Below are positions 10,488 through 21,500 of a stretch of DNA of 64,000 nt, one piece after another. The stretch comes from Nematostella vectensis (Eukaryota > Cnidaria > Anthozoa > Actiniaria > Edwardsiidae). Position 1 is the stretch's first letter, and each line of letters opens with the position of its first letter. The position numbers and the translations under genes are program-made. The stretch is from assembly GCF_932526225.1 (NCBI RefSeq), contig NC_064036.1, forward strand, positions 7,819,519 to 7,883,518. The letters run 5' to 3'. A model generated the notes under the pieces. That model saw only the letters and a list, made by a program, of their open reading frames with translations, ran no database searches and had not been told where the DNA came from.

Positions 10488-13400
10488 ATGTCTGGTACTG
10501 ATGATCAATCGTGCAATTTTTTTAAAGGTATGTTTACGAACGGAAATGTTTACGTGATGCTACGATTTTCTTGATCTAATCCACGTGTACTATGTAGTGA
10601 CATCAAGCAGCAGTCTTCTTCTTTCTTCTTATTATTACTCCTAAGTAGCTTTCGCTAATACTAGGAGGCATTAAGCAAGCACTGTCACTGGGGGTGGTCA
10701 CTGCCAGAGGGTTTATTGCGTCCCCAGTGGTTCTTTTACGTCCCTTCGGTTCAGGTTTAGTGTAGTACAGCTTGAAGAGACGGGACCTCCGGTTTAGTGT
10801 CCTTATCCGAGAAGACTGGAAACACGGGAGAATAACTTCAACTCACTTGTGACAAATTCGATTCAAGGCAGAAACCCGGAAAAAATCCCCAGTTTGAGCC
10901 AGGATTCGAACCTGGGCCACAGCGGTGAGAGGCCAACGCGCTAACACACTAGGCCACCCGTGCTTCCCGTATTAAACAAAAGCAGTATAGGAGCTGCATG
11001 AGCCAGTTCATATGGGCATGATCACAATATGCCATTTTTACATACATGGCACCTGGCCATGGGTGGAAACTTGTGTGAGAGGGGGGGGGGGGGGGGGAGC
11101 TGTGGACATTTTTTTTACTTATCTTTTATGAAAATTATAATAAACTTATCTGGCATATTCAGCAGGTAATGTTGGAAATGCTCAAAATCAACATGAGCAC
11201 GGTCACTCACATGATCACAGTCACGAACATGGCCACACCCATGAAGTCATGACAAGTCCCGGGCTCTGGACAAGCAGAGATAAACCCATTCATAGAGCTG
11301 ATTTTGCTGAGGTATGTTTGCAATGATCGACACCTGCCAGTCAGGTGTCTGTTAAACAAGCTTCAAAATTTTACCATGCTCTCAAAATTATTTTAAAATC
11401 CCATGTGTTCTTCAGACCCTTTCCCATTGCTCTGACAAAATATTATGTTGCTATAAGATAAATTTATTAAATTATGTCTCTTTTCAGAGTGGTAAAGGAT
11501 GTTTTCGTGAAACAAGATTTGGCCATTTTCCATCCTACGAGAAACATGAAATCGTCCATTTCGACCTCCGTGAAACGTGATTTAATGATTTAAAAGGCCA
11601 TTTTTTGGTCTGTGAAACGTGAAAAGCCATTTCGCCCAGTTCGTGAATCTCGGTTGGCAACAAGGCCTCTATAGATAACTGGATAAGTTTAGGGATGGTT
11701 GGCATTTCTGGCTGTTTGTCCAGTATACAATAAGGATGGTAGATACTAAGAAATTAGCCATATTTTGGTTGCTTTGTTTCAGCGTGCATTTACAGTTGGC
11801 ATAGGAGGGCCTGTAGGCTCTGGAAAAACAGCCTTGGTGCTTGCACTTTGCAAATATCTACGAGACAGCTGTAATATTTGTGTGGTCACTAATGATATTT
11901 TTACAAAGTAAGTCAGCTCCCATACTCACATCCCCTTGGGTAATGAGAGCAAAAAGAAAGAAACAAAAGACATGTAGTGGGGTAGATGGTTGGTTCTCAG
12001 AAAACCAAAGGAAAAACAGTTTATTGTAACTGTTTTAACCAGTTTTTGCCACCAATGTACATGTACACAGGCCCGTAGCCAGGATTTTGAGAGGGGGGGT
12101 TCATTTACCCATTAAGAGGACAATTTTCTCTTATAGCTCGTCCTAGCTCGCAGTGTTACTCAATTTTCCTTCATCAGAGGGGACCTTCCAGTCCAGTGGG
12201 GTGGTTCTTCTGAACTCCCCTGGCTGCGGGCCTGTACAGTATATCAATGATAGTGTTATTTTTAATTTCTAATCAAATTCATACCGAATTCCTAAGTTGA
12301 AATTTGAAAATAAGATTGATTTGAATGTGTCCTGTAGATGAGTTCTCTTTTCTATTTAAATTCTTATACTTATATTTTATTTATTCTTCCTGCTGTTAGA
12401 GAAGACTGGGAGTTTCTCGTTAAAAATAAAGCTCTTGATGAGGAGAGAATGAGAGCGGTGGAGACTGGAGGCTGTCCGCATGCTGCTATAAGAGAGGTAG
12501 AATATATCAAGAAACCCTGATAATGTGCTCTGGGGAATTATTTTGATTGGAATTGACTTGTGGAAAGTTATTAACAATCATATGTCCAGTGAGAATAGGG
12601 CTTGACTAAGATGTTTTTGTTACAGTGGTGGGTGGTTCCACTTGAGTAATAGTCTGTCCTCTCCCCCCCCCCCCCCCCCCTTGGTATACCCCTAGTGTGG
12701 ACCACCCTCCCCTCCCTTGTGGTATGCCCTGACATGGATGAGCTGTCTTGGATGAGCTCAGAGAATTCTCACATCTTTGCTTATTGTTGGGTTTCTAGCT
12801 TTTTGCCTCTATCACTCTTGACATGTGAGCTGAAGTGCCTAAGTAGCACCTAAACTATTTGGATGTAAAACCTAATAACAAAAATAAGCCTCTTGCACTT
12901 TTACATTTTCAAAAATAAGACCCCCCCCTAGCAATTTTTAACTTGGTTAATGGCTTATTGTTAATTTCTATTTTTTAGGATTTCTCTCTAAATATGGAAG
13001 AGGTGAAGCAATTGACAAAACAGTTCCACCCTGAATTTGTTATCATAGAGTCAGGAGGTGATAATCTAGCTGCTAACTACAGCCGTGAGCTTGCTGACTA
13101 CATAATATATGTCATAGATGTTGCAGGTATATCTACTAAAGTGCCCTTTGTGTAGTTACTGCATAGCTTTGTTAGAAGCAGAGTTTTTTTTCAAAAGCAT
13201 GCAAGTTTATAGGCATAGATGGCAATTCTCCCTCATTAGCCAGGTGTCTAGGATTTGAGCATTTTCACCTGCAGAAAAGCCATTGTCTCCAATTTTTTTT
13301 AGCAAGAATTCAATTTTTTTTTTAAAAATGATCACCCATTTTCCATGTTGATACCACTTTGTATGTAAAAAATAAGAAAAGAAATTCATCAAAGATCTTT

Positions 13401-14493
13401 TTAGGGGTTGGAGGTTGGTAGGTTATTTCCGCCAAGAGTCTTATTTTCTTTATTAATATGGTAGTCTTTAAGAGTGTTTGGTGCTGTGGCATACCCCTTG
13501 CCCCTCCCCTTTAGTGAAACCTCTAGTTTCAGACCTGATTGCTCTTTTTAAAGTACCCAATAATAGATCTCACTTATTGATCAAGTGTGCTGGCCAAACT
13601 TATGGAGCCTCCAAATTTCTACATTGTTTAATGACCCATAAGCAAAGCTTGCATTGTAGCGCAGTAGCTGTATGATAAATCTCATTATGGCGTCGCATGT
13701 TAACAAAGTGTGAGCTCTCTTTCACAGGGGGTGACAAAGTGCCCCGTAAAGGAGGGCCAGGTATAACACAGAGCGATCTACTAGTAATTAATAAAACAGA
13801 CTTGGCGGATGCTGTTGGAGCGGATCTTAAGGTGAAGTACAACACTCATCAGGGACTCATATTGTAGGCTGATTATGGGTGTATTAAGTAAGAAGATGTG
13901 GGGGGTCTTTAAAAGAGGGGAGCATAGAAATTCACAAGTTTGCAAAGACCCCATTCCACCCTCTCTTTGAATAATGTGTTTGATGACACAGAGAGCACCC
14001 TGTGATCCCATACAACTCACAAATCGTTTTGATTTTACCCTGCAGCCAATCAAAAACAAAACAAAAAACAGTGCCTTTTTCATAAGAACATTCAGCCTGA
14101 GATTTCGTCAGATTCTAAGAACATTATAAGAACATGCCGAGGCTTAGATAGCAGCAAAAAATATATATTTTTTATTTGTGAGTTCTATTTTAAATGTTTC
14201 ATTGGTACCCTTGAAATTCAAGAACGTCCGTAAGAACATTCTCTACCAAAAAATGCTCCAAAAATAAGAACGGCCCAGCCTTAACTGTGTAACCAGACGA
14301 ATTATATAAAAAGAGTAAAGATCAACTTGGTATAAAACTTATTTATGTTTTCTTGTTTTGTAAGGTTATGGAAAGGGAATCTGCCATAATGCGACAGGGG
14401 GGTCCTACCATCTTTTCACAAGCAAAACACATGAAGGGAGTCCCAGAGATAGCAGAGCTAGTCTTGCGCGCCCAGAAGGCAGCAGTTCAGTGA
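10488..14493 (+). CDS. ureG: Urease accessory protein UreG (nickel-chaperone GTPase)
   Basis: SIMIBI-class GTPase that delivers nickel to apo-urease. Seven exons, all in phase: 10488-10527, 11166-11311, 11783-11907, 12400-12496, 12979-13126, 13728-13831 and 14365-14493, giving 262 residues. Visible motifs in order: a His-rich metal-binding N-terminus ([15 protein letters not shown]), the P-loop [19 protein letters not shown], the nickel-binding Cys-Pro-His in [44 protein letters not shown], and the base-specificity motif NKTD. All catalytic elements are intact. The seven spliceosomal introns argue strongly against bacterial contamination. The exon 2 acceptor could also be 3 bp upstream. The host urease and UreD/UreF partners are not in this window. 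Confidence 0.95.
10613..10965 (-). mobile_element. tRNA-derived SINE in ureG intron 1
   Basis: Read on the minus strand, the head resembles a tRNA with a CTCTCAC anticodon-type loop. It has an A-box-like TGGCCTAGTGTG (10945-10956) and a perfect B box GGTTCGAATCC (10903-10913). The 3' acceptor strand that would pair with GCACGGG is absent. Instead the sequence runs on for about 280 bp of non-tRNA body and ends in an AATAATAAGAAG-type tail at 10613-10640. That is SINE architecture, not a working tRNA gene. Confidence 0.78.
12068..12234. mobile_element. Short CAGG...CCTG MITE in ureG intron 3
   Basis: The left end CAGGCCCGTAGCCAGG and the reverse complement of the right end, CAGGCCCGCAGCCAGG, differ at one base. 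167 bp, non-coding interior with G- and C-runs. Flanks are gtaca and tacag, so the target duplication is not clean. Confidence 0.65.
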
Positions 14494-15577
14494 GTAACTA
14501 GCAAAACTAGGATGCATAAAACTCTAAGGACAGATTGTAACGTGAAAAGAAAGTGATTTACCAGGGAGTGATGGAATTTGATTGAAAGTTAATGCATGCG
14601 AAACGAAAAATAAAATTCTATTTTTTATGACAACTTCAATGTTGGTAACTTGGGGATGTTTTTAGTAAACTTGGGGTGCTTATTTGTGAGACGTCGGCCC
14701 GAGTTTTTCTCTTACTTCGCTAAAACAAGTGCGTGACGCGGAGCGAATGGCTACAGTAGGGATTTACGAAGGCAGAGAGGCGAAAACGTCAGATTAATCA
14801 GCGCTGTATGTATTGGCAGAGACGCTGTGAGATCCATTCATATAACGGTGAATTCATTCCCGGAGCAAGAGGCCCAACAACAAAACAAAAACGATTTGGC
14901 GCGCACTAGTCACATGACCTAGAGGGGAGAGTTGCTATGTCACCTGGAAAAGTTGCCAAGTCTCATTTTATATCCTGAAGCCCGCATCATGGGTCAAATA
15001 GTCCCAAGGCGAAAATCAATTGGCTTTTTGCCTTATGCTCGCGTTTATTGTGTTGACGGTGATGGTGGAAGAGCAAGTTATTCCCACATCGTTAGCACTC
15101 GCCCGTTAGAAATCATATACTGCCAATGACGTATTCCTCGTTGGCTTCAGCCATCCCTAAATGGCGCGATATGAGATCCGACAAAAACACCCTGTTTAGT
15201 ATAAATGATCCCATAAGACTTTATTCAGTAATGGCTAAATCAATCCCTTGACCCTTTGAACGAGTAAAAAAAGAACATTACGCAAACACAAGAACGCAAA
15301 CTTTGTTCATCTTTACACAACAAAGGAGTTGTCAGAGCTCTAGCCATTAGGAGCACGGTGTGTTTGGAATTTCTCTGTCACGTTCATTGTTGCAAGTATT
15401 GCATTTCTAATGAGTATTTCAAGTCAAGCGGAGTAGAGCACGAGAGATATTTATAAACTTCACTGTGGAATGTAACTTTGCGTGCTTCAGTGGGCTGGTG
15501 CTTGTCTCTCTTCATTGACAAACCGACTTAGGGCTGCCGGCACACTCGTCTCTCGAAGCCCGAACCTGAACTGCAAA
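14494..15577. other. Intergenic: ureG 3' side to ShKT gene promoter
   Basis: About 1.1 kb with the ureG 3' UTR and the promoter of the downstream secreted-protein gene. No recognisable coding or RNA gene; a 65-codon open frame at 14932-15129 has no family resemblance. Confidence 0.6.
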
Positions 15578-18500
15578 ATGAACCTTTCGATTTTTCTCAT
15601 CTTGAGCTTACTAGCGATTAATGCGCTAGCTGTGTATGGAGCCAGGAAGCAATCTAAAAGACATCGTTTCCCGAGTAAGTAGACCTGGTACTTGTGTTCG
15701 CAGATTATGCATTGAAATTATCTGTTTGTTTGTCAGTTTAGTAATGTTTTCATAAGTCATAGTCCGGGTTGTTGCAGTATAACTGCATGATTGCAAGCGT
15801 TTATTTTGAAACTTTCCTGCTGTTCTATCATCTGTTTCGTGAACCTACCATAGCTGTACCAACACAGGGATGTATTCTTAAAAACTCAAGACTATAATTT
15901 GAAAAAAGATTTCAATTGAAAGAGACCTCCCATGGCCTATGATAATCTGATTTGTATCTTTTTCTCTCTAGCTATCGTTTTAATGTATAACTTGTACAAA
16001 CTCCGACGGCATTCCCTGACCTAATTCTATTTGCATCTCGGAGAGTTCACGCTCGTTCAACCCCGAGGGCAAGAACTGAATGGCTTTCATCGAGGGCTTG
16101 AGTCGCGCGAAATGATTAGGAGAAAAGTCCATTGCAGAGTGCCAGTTCGACAGTTGTCGATTGCTTTCTTTTTTCTTTTTTAATAACTCAAGTTCAACGT
16201 ATACCACAAACCATTATATAAGGGCGTGGGAGAACTTTCTTATCGCAAATGTTATCTTTTGTGCTGACATGCAAACTAAAGTTTTTTAAGAGTATAAGGA
16301 CCGCTGACAAGTAAATAATCGACAAATAGACCAAATAGCGCCAGTCTGCATAATAGACAGATTCTCGCGTGACAGTCAAGTTGAAATAGCATCAAAATAG
16401 CACTCACAGCTTGTAGTTTATTGACCAATAATATTAAATATCCATAGGACGTGGAGTTGGCTCTTGGCTGAGTGGCGTCGTATTTCGTAATTGTCGGGAA
16501 ATTGCATTTTCTGCGTTTTGCTCGTGCATGGACATACCTCTCGCTCTTATAACACAATCACGGATGTGGTCGGTTATGAGGGATGTAGATCAGACAGTTA
16601 GGCGGGCTATAACAAGGTTGAGCAGTCATGGAAAATAGGGGTCATAAGAAAGCTTATTATGAGCATCGCCTGAATGACTAAACAGTATATGCGACCGTAC
16701 AAGGTCGCTACTGTTGTTACTGCGGGATATCATGCTAACATATTTGCCCAAACATGTCCGAAATGCTCCAAGGAAAACACAGTGTCGCTATTGTCCAACT
16801 CGATGAGTTTTTGACAGATTTCTGACCAAATAAGATAAGCTATTGATCTTAATGGCTTTTCATATAATGGCTTCCCAAAAGTTTGACTGCGTTTCATATA
16901 ATAAAGATTATTCATAAAGATTATGATAACACTTTGTAAGATAAAAAAGGCGTGTATGCCTGTCTCTTTTCCGAGCCTTTTCGAGACAAAAGACTTTCAG
17001 GCAGTTTATGTTGTCTTGTCCGACGTAGAAACGGCACAAACGCATGCTCGGCACTACCCTCTCATCTGCTTTTGTGATTATACCGACGAAAATCAACCCG
17101 ACACGATAGAAATCTCCCCCTGCGAACCATGGCATGGTGGCCTGTCTGATCAACTCGCCTGTTTTCTCACATCAATAGAAAAGGGTTATACCTCGTCTTA
17201 CAATGCCAAGCCGGTAGCCGGTAGTGCTATCACATTACAGTGAATAAAATGTTTCAAGAAGTTGCTTTGCTTTTTCTAATTTCCAGAATTCGGACGACTT
17301 GCACAGACAGGTTAAGGCATTTATTTATTTCTAAACTTTGTTGTTTCCTGAGTTTGCTCGCTGTTCGCGGAAACACGCAGATCCTGCTGATTCAAACACT
17401 CAAAAACACATCGGGGGTGTGTTCTTTTTGACCAATGACAATATTGATTCCAAACCTCTTTTAGCTGTCAACACTCTCTCTTCCACTTGAATAACGATGG
17501 ATAACTAACCCCATTGTATCCCCTTTAGCGATATCTGCTTCTTCCCCTAATCTAACAGTTCCTGTTTGGGGATAATGGTTTTGGGGTTTGTGGCTTGCAG
17601 GACCTAAGGCATGGATGGTATACTCCGCTGACCCTGTTCAATCCGGTAAGCTTCGCGGGTGTCCCGCGGGTCCCGTACGGGACGTGCCTGTCCGAAGCCT
17701 TAAGCTTCTCTGCGCAGACACGTTAAGCTTTTTTATTCCGGAAGGATTAAATGTGTCTTACGTGTGTAAGGTTTAGTGTGTTATGGATTATGCATTGCAT
17801 AATGCATAAGCGATTCTTCAATGATGTCGTCACTTCTTTTTAAAGTAACTAATTTGCGTGATGCAAGCGAGCGAACGTGGCTGCTTTGCGTGATGCAAGT
17901 AGGAGGACGTGACTGATTTGCGTAATGCAAGCGAGTGAACGTGGCTGATTTGCGTGATGCAAGTGGGTGAACGTGACTGATTTGCGTGATGCAAGCGAGT
18001 GAACGTGACTGATTTGCCTGATGCAAGCGAGTTAACGTTGCTGTTCTGCGTGATGCAAGTAATATAACGTGACTGATTTGAGTGATGCAAGTGAGAGGAC
18101 GTGACGTAAGTGAGAGGACGTGATTGTTCGCGTGATGCAAGAGAGATAACGTGACTAATTGCGTGATGCAAGTAAAATAACGTGACTGATTTGCGTGATG
18201 CAAGTAAAATAACGTGACTGATTTGCGTGATGCAAGTAAAATAACGTGACTGATTTGCGTAAGGCAGGCGAGAGGACGTGATTGTTCGCGTGGCAAGTGA
18301 GAAAACGTGATGCGTGATGCAAGTAAAATAACGTGATTGTTTCCGTGATGTAGGTGAGATAACGTGACCGATTTGCGTGATGCAAGTGAGAGGACGTGAT
18401 TTTTTTCGTGGTGATTTTCTTGATGCTAGTGAGTAACGTGATTGTTTGCAAATGAGATTTGGTGACATGAGTGAACGTGACTGATTTGCCTGATGAAAGT

Positions 18501-21500
18501 GAGTTAACGTGGCTTTTTTGCGTGATGCAAGTGAGATAAACGTGACTGATTTGCGTGATGGATGCAAGTGAGACGACATGACTGATTCGCGTAAAGCAAG
18601 TGAGAGGACGTGATTGTTTGCGTGATGTAGGTGAAATAACATGACTGATTTGCGTGATGCAAGTAAAATAACGTTGTTTCCGTGTTGCAAGTGAGATAAC
18701 GTGGTTGTTTGCGTGATGAAAGTGAGTAACGTGATTGCGTGATGCAAGTGAGTAACGTGATTGTTTGCAAGTGAGATAACGTGACTTACTTGCGTAATGC
18801 AAACGAGTTGCCTGATTTGCGTGATCCAAGCGAGTGAACGTGAATGTTTGCGTGATGCAAGCGGGTGAACGTGAATGTTTGCGTGACAGATGTTTTTTCT
18901 CTCAGATGAAGCGAATGACTGCTTCGATGTGCGCCCGCAGTGCCACCGGTGGGCTAGCCACGATCAGTACTGTGTATATGCGAGTTATTTTATGAAGCGA
19001 AACTGTAGAAAAACCTGTAAATATTGCGGTAAGTATAATGGTTTGAGACCTTGTAATGCATTCAACTTATTTATTTGGCGGAACCCTTCTTACTTGGGCC
19101 GTTCGTGAAAGTTGTAGCTACCATATAGTGAATGTTGTAGCTTCTCGCGTATGATACCCTTTATTCTTTCTGTAGTTTTAGTTCGAACGGTACCATCATA
19201 TGAAATGTTTTTTGTTTTTTTGCCATGAGATTTTGATGATCAGGTTTTATATCAACAGATGCCTCTATTGGGTCCTTCGAGGAGGGGAGAGGTACGTAGT
19301 TATTAGGGAGCTTAAGCAAACACGTTTCTGGACGACATACGGCAACCGAAAGTAGATAATCTTTTGGTTTAACGCTATCGCAAAGCTAGAAGGTTTCATA
19401 TTTTAGACTGCGTGGTAGAATTTAAACGTCTTCTTTCATTGGAATTGAGCAAAAACATTTAAAAAGACGGAAAACGTTAAACTTCCGGTTGCCGTCTGTC
19501 GTTCAGAAACATGTTTGCGAACGTGAGTTAGTACGATACATTCGTGGACGGCGATACTAACACTGTAATGATTTACCTTGCTTGTTTCAGTTCAACCCGC
19601 TCCGGCTAAGGGTATGTTTAACGCTTTATTAACGCGACATGATCCATAACACTGCATTTATTAATATATCGCCATCGTAACTATACGCCACGATACTCGT
19701 AACACTGCATATAGCTACAGTGCTACAACGCTCATTACTATAACTGCCTATACCTATAGCGCCACAACACGTATGATTTTAACACTGCACAATGGCGCTA
19801 TAGCGCCACAAGCGTATGACCGTAACACTGCATATAGTTATAGCGCCACAACACGTATGATTTTAACACTGCACAATGGCGCTATAGCGCCACAAGCGTA
19901 TGACCGTAACAATGCATATAGCTATAGCGCCACAAGCGTATGACCGTAACAATGCATATAGCTATAGCGCCACAAGCGTATGACCGTAACACTGCATATA
20001 GTTATAGCGCCACAAGCGTATGACCGTAACAATGCATATAGCTATAGCGCCACAAGCGTATGACCGTAACACTGCATATAGCTATAGCGCCTCAAGCGTA
20101 TGACTGTAATACTGCATATAGTTATAGCGCCACAACGCGCACGATCGTAACTCCATATATCTACAGCGCCCATTATTATAATACTGAAAATAGCCATAGA
20201 GCCACAAGCGTATGACCGTAACAATTCATATAGCTATAGCGCCACAAGCGTATGACTGTAACAATGCATATAGTTATAGCGCCACAAGCGTATGACCGTA
20301 ACAATGCATATAGCTATAGCGCCACAAGCGTATGACCGTAACACTGCATATAGCTATAGCGCCACAAGCGTATGACCGTAACAATGCATATAGTTATAGC
20401 GCCACAAGCGTATGACCGTAACACTGCATATAGCTATAGCGCCACAAGCGTATGACCGTAACAATTCATATAGCTATAGCGCCACAAGCGTATGACTGTA
20501 ACACTGCATATAGCTATAGCGCCACAAGCGTATGACTGTAACAATGCATATAGTTATAGCGCCACAAGCGTATGACTGTAACAATGCATATAGCTATAGC
20601 GCCACAAGCGTATGACCGTAACAATTCATATAGTTATAGCGCCACAAGCTTATGACCGTAACAATGCATATAGTTATAGCGCCACAAGCGTATGACCGTA
20701 ACAATGCATATAGCTATAGCGCCACAAGCGTATGACCGTAACAATGCATATAGTTATAGCGCCACAAGCGTATGACCGTAACACTGCATATAGCTATAGC
20801 GCCACAAGCGAATGACCGTAACAATGCATATAGCTATAGCGCCACAAGCGTATGACCGTAACAATGCATATAGTTATAGCGCCACAACGCGCACGATCGT
20901 AACACTGCATATATCTACAGCGCCCATTATTATAATACTGAAAATAGCTACATCGCCACAGTGCGCATTATTACAACACTGAATATAGCTATAGAGCCAC
21001 AAAGCTCATGACCGTAACACTTTGTATAGTTATTTATAGAAACGCATACGAGAATAACGCTGCATTTCAATTAAAACACGACTTTACTCTATCAAAGTTC
21101 CTCCCTACTGGCTTGTAAATTGGAAACCAAGGATAAACCCTTGTAGAACACCATTTTGCAATATTCTAAACAAGGTCTAACATTACTGTGCTGCATGCCC
21201 TTCTGATGTATTTACTTATCTATGACTAGATTTCTTACCTATCTATGACTAGATTTCTTACCTATCTATGACTAGATTTCTTACCTATCTAGGACTAGAT
21301 TTCTTACCTATCTAGGACTAGTAAAATGTTGTGTTCCTCCGTAGAAGGCTGCGAAGACGCTCTTGAGGACTGCCCCAAATATATGAAGTCACAGGAACAG
21401 TGTAACTTGTTTAGTGGCATGGCAAGAAAGTACTGTGCACGGACATGTGGATTTTGTAAGTCTTCTACCATTACACGAATCTTCTGTCGGCTTCAACTCA

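Noticed and set aside
10890-10966. tRNA-Glu gene on the minus strand
   Set aside because: A and B boxes and a CTC anticodon-like loop are present, but the 3' acceptor strand cannot pair with the 5' end and the sequence continues into a SINE body.
11487-11670. Another CAG-ended MITE in ureG intron 2
   Set aside because: The interior resembles the 4404-4682 element, but terminal repeats and target duplication could not be matched convincingly.
16923-17243. 106-residue plus-strand frame in ShKT intron 1
   Set aside because: Has a plausible composition but no recognisable family, splice context or start context; kept as noise pending RNA evidence.
17781-18829. Long His/Ser/Thr-rich minus-strand open frames (up to 305 codons)
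   Set aside because: By-products of the 32-bp minisatellite in ShKT intron 1; several frames are open at once and none is conserved.
19641-21010. CRISPR-like array
   Set aside because: Repeat units are contiguous with no unique spacers and lie in a eukaryotic intron; it is a minisatellite.
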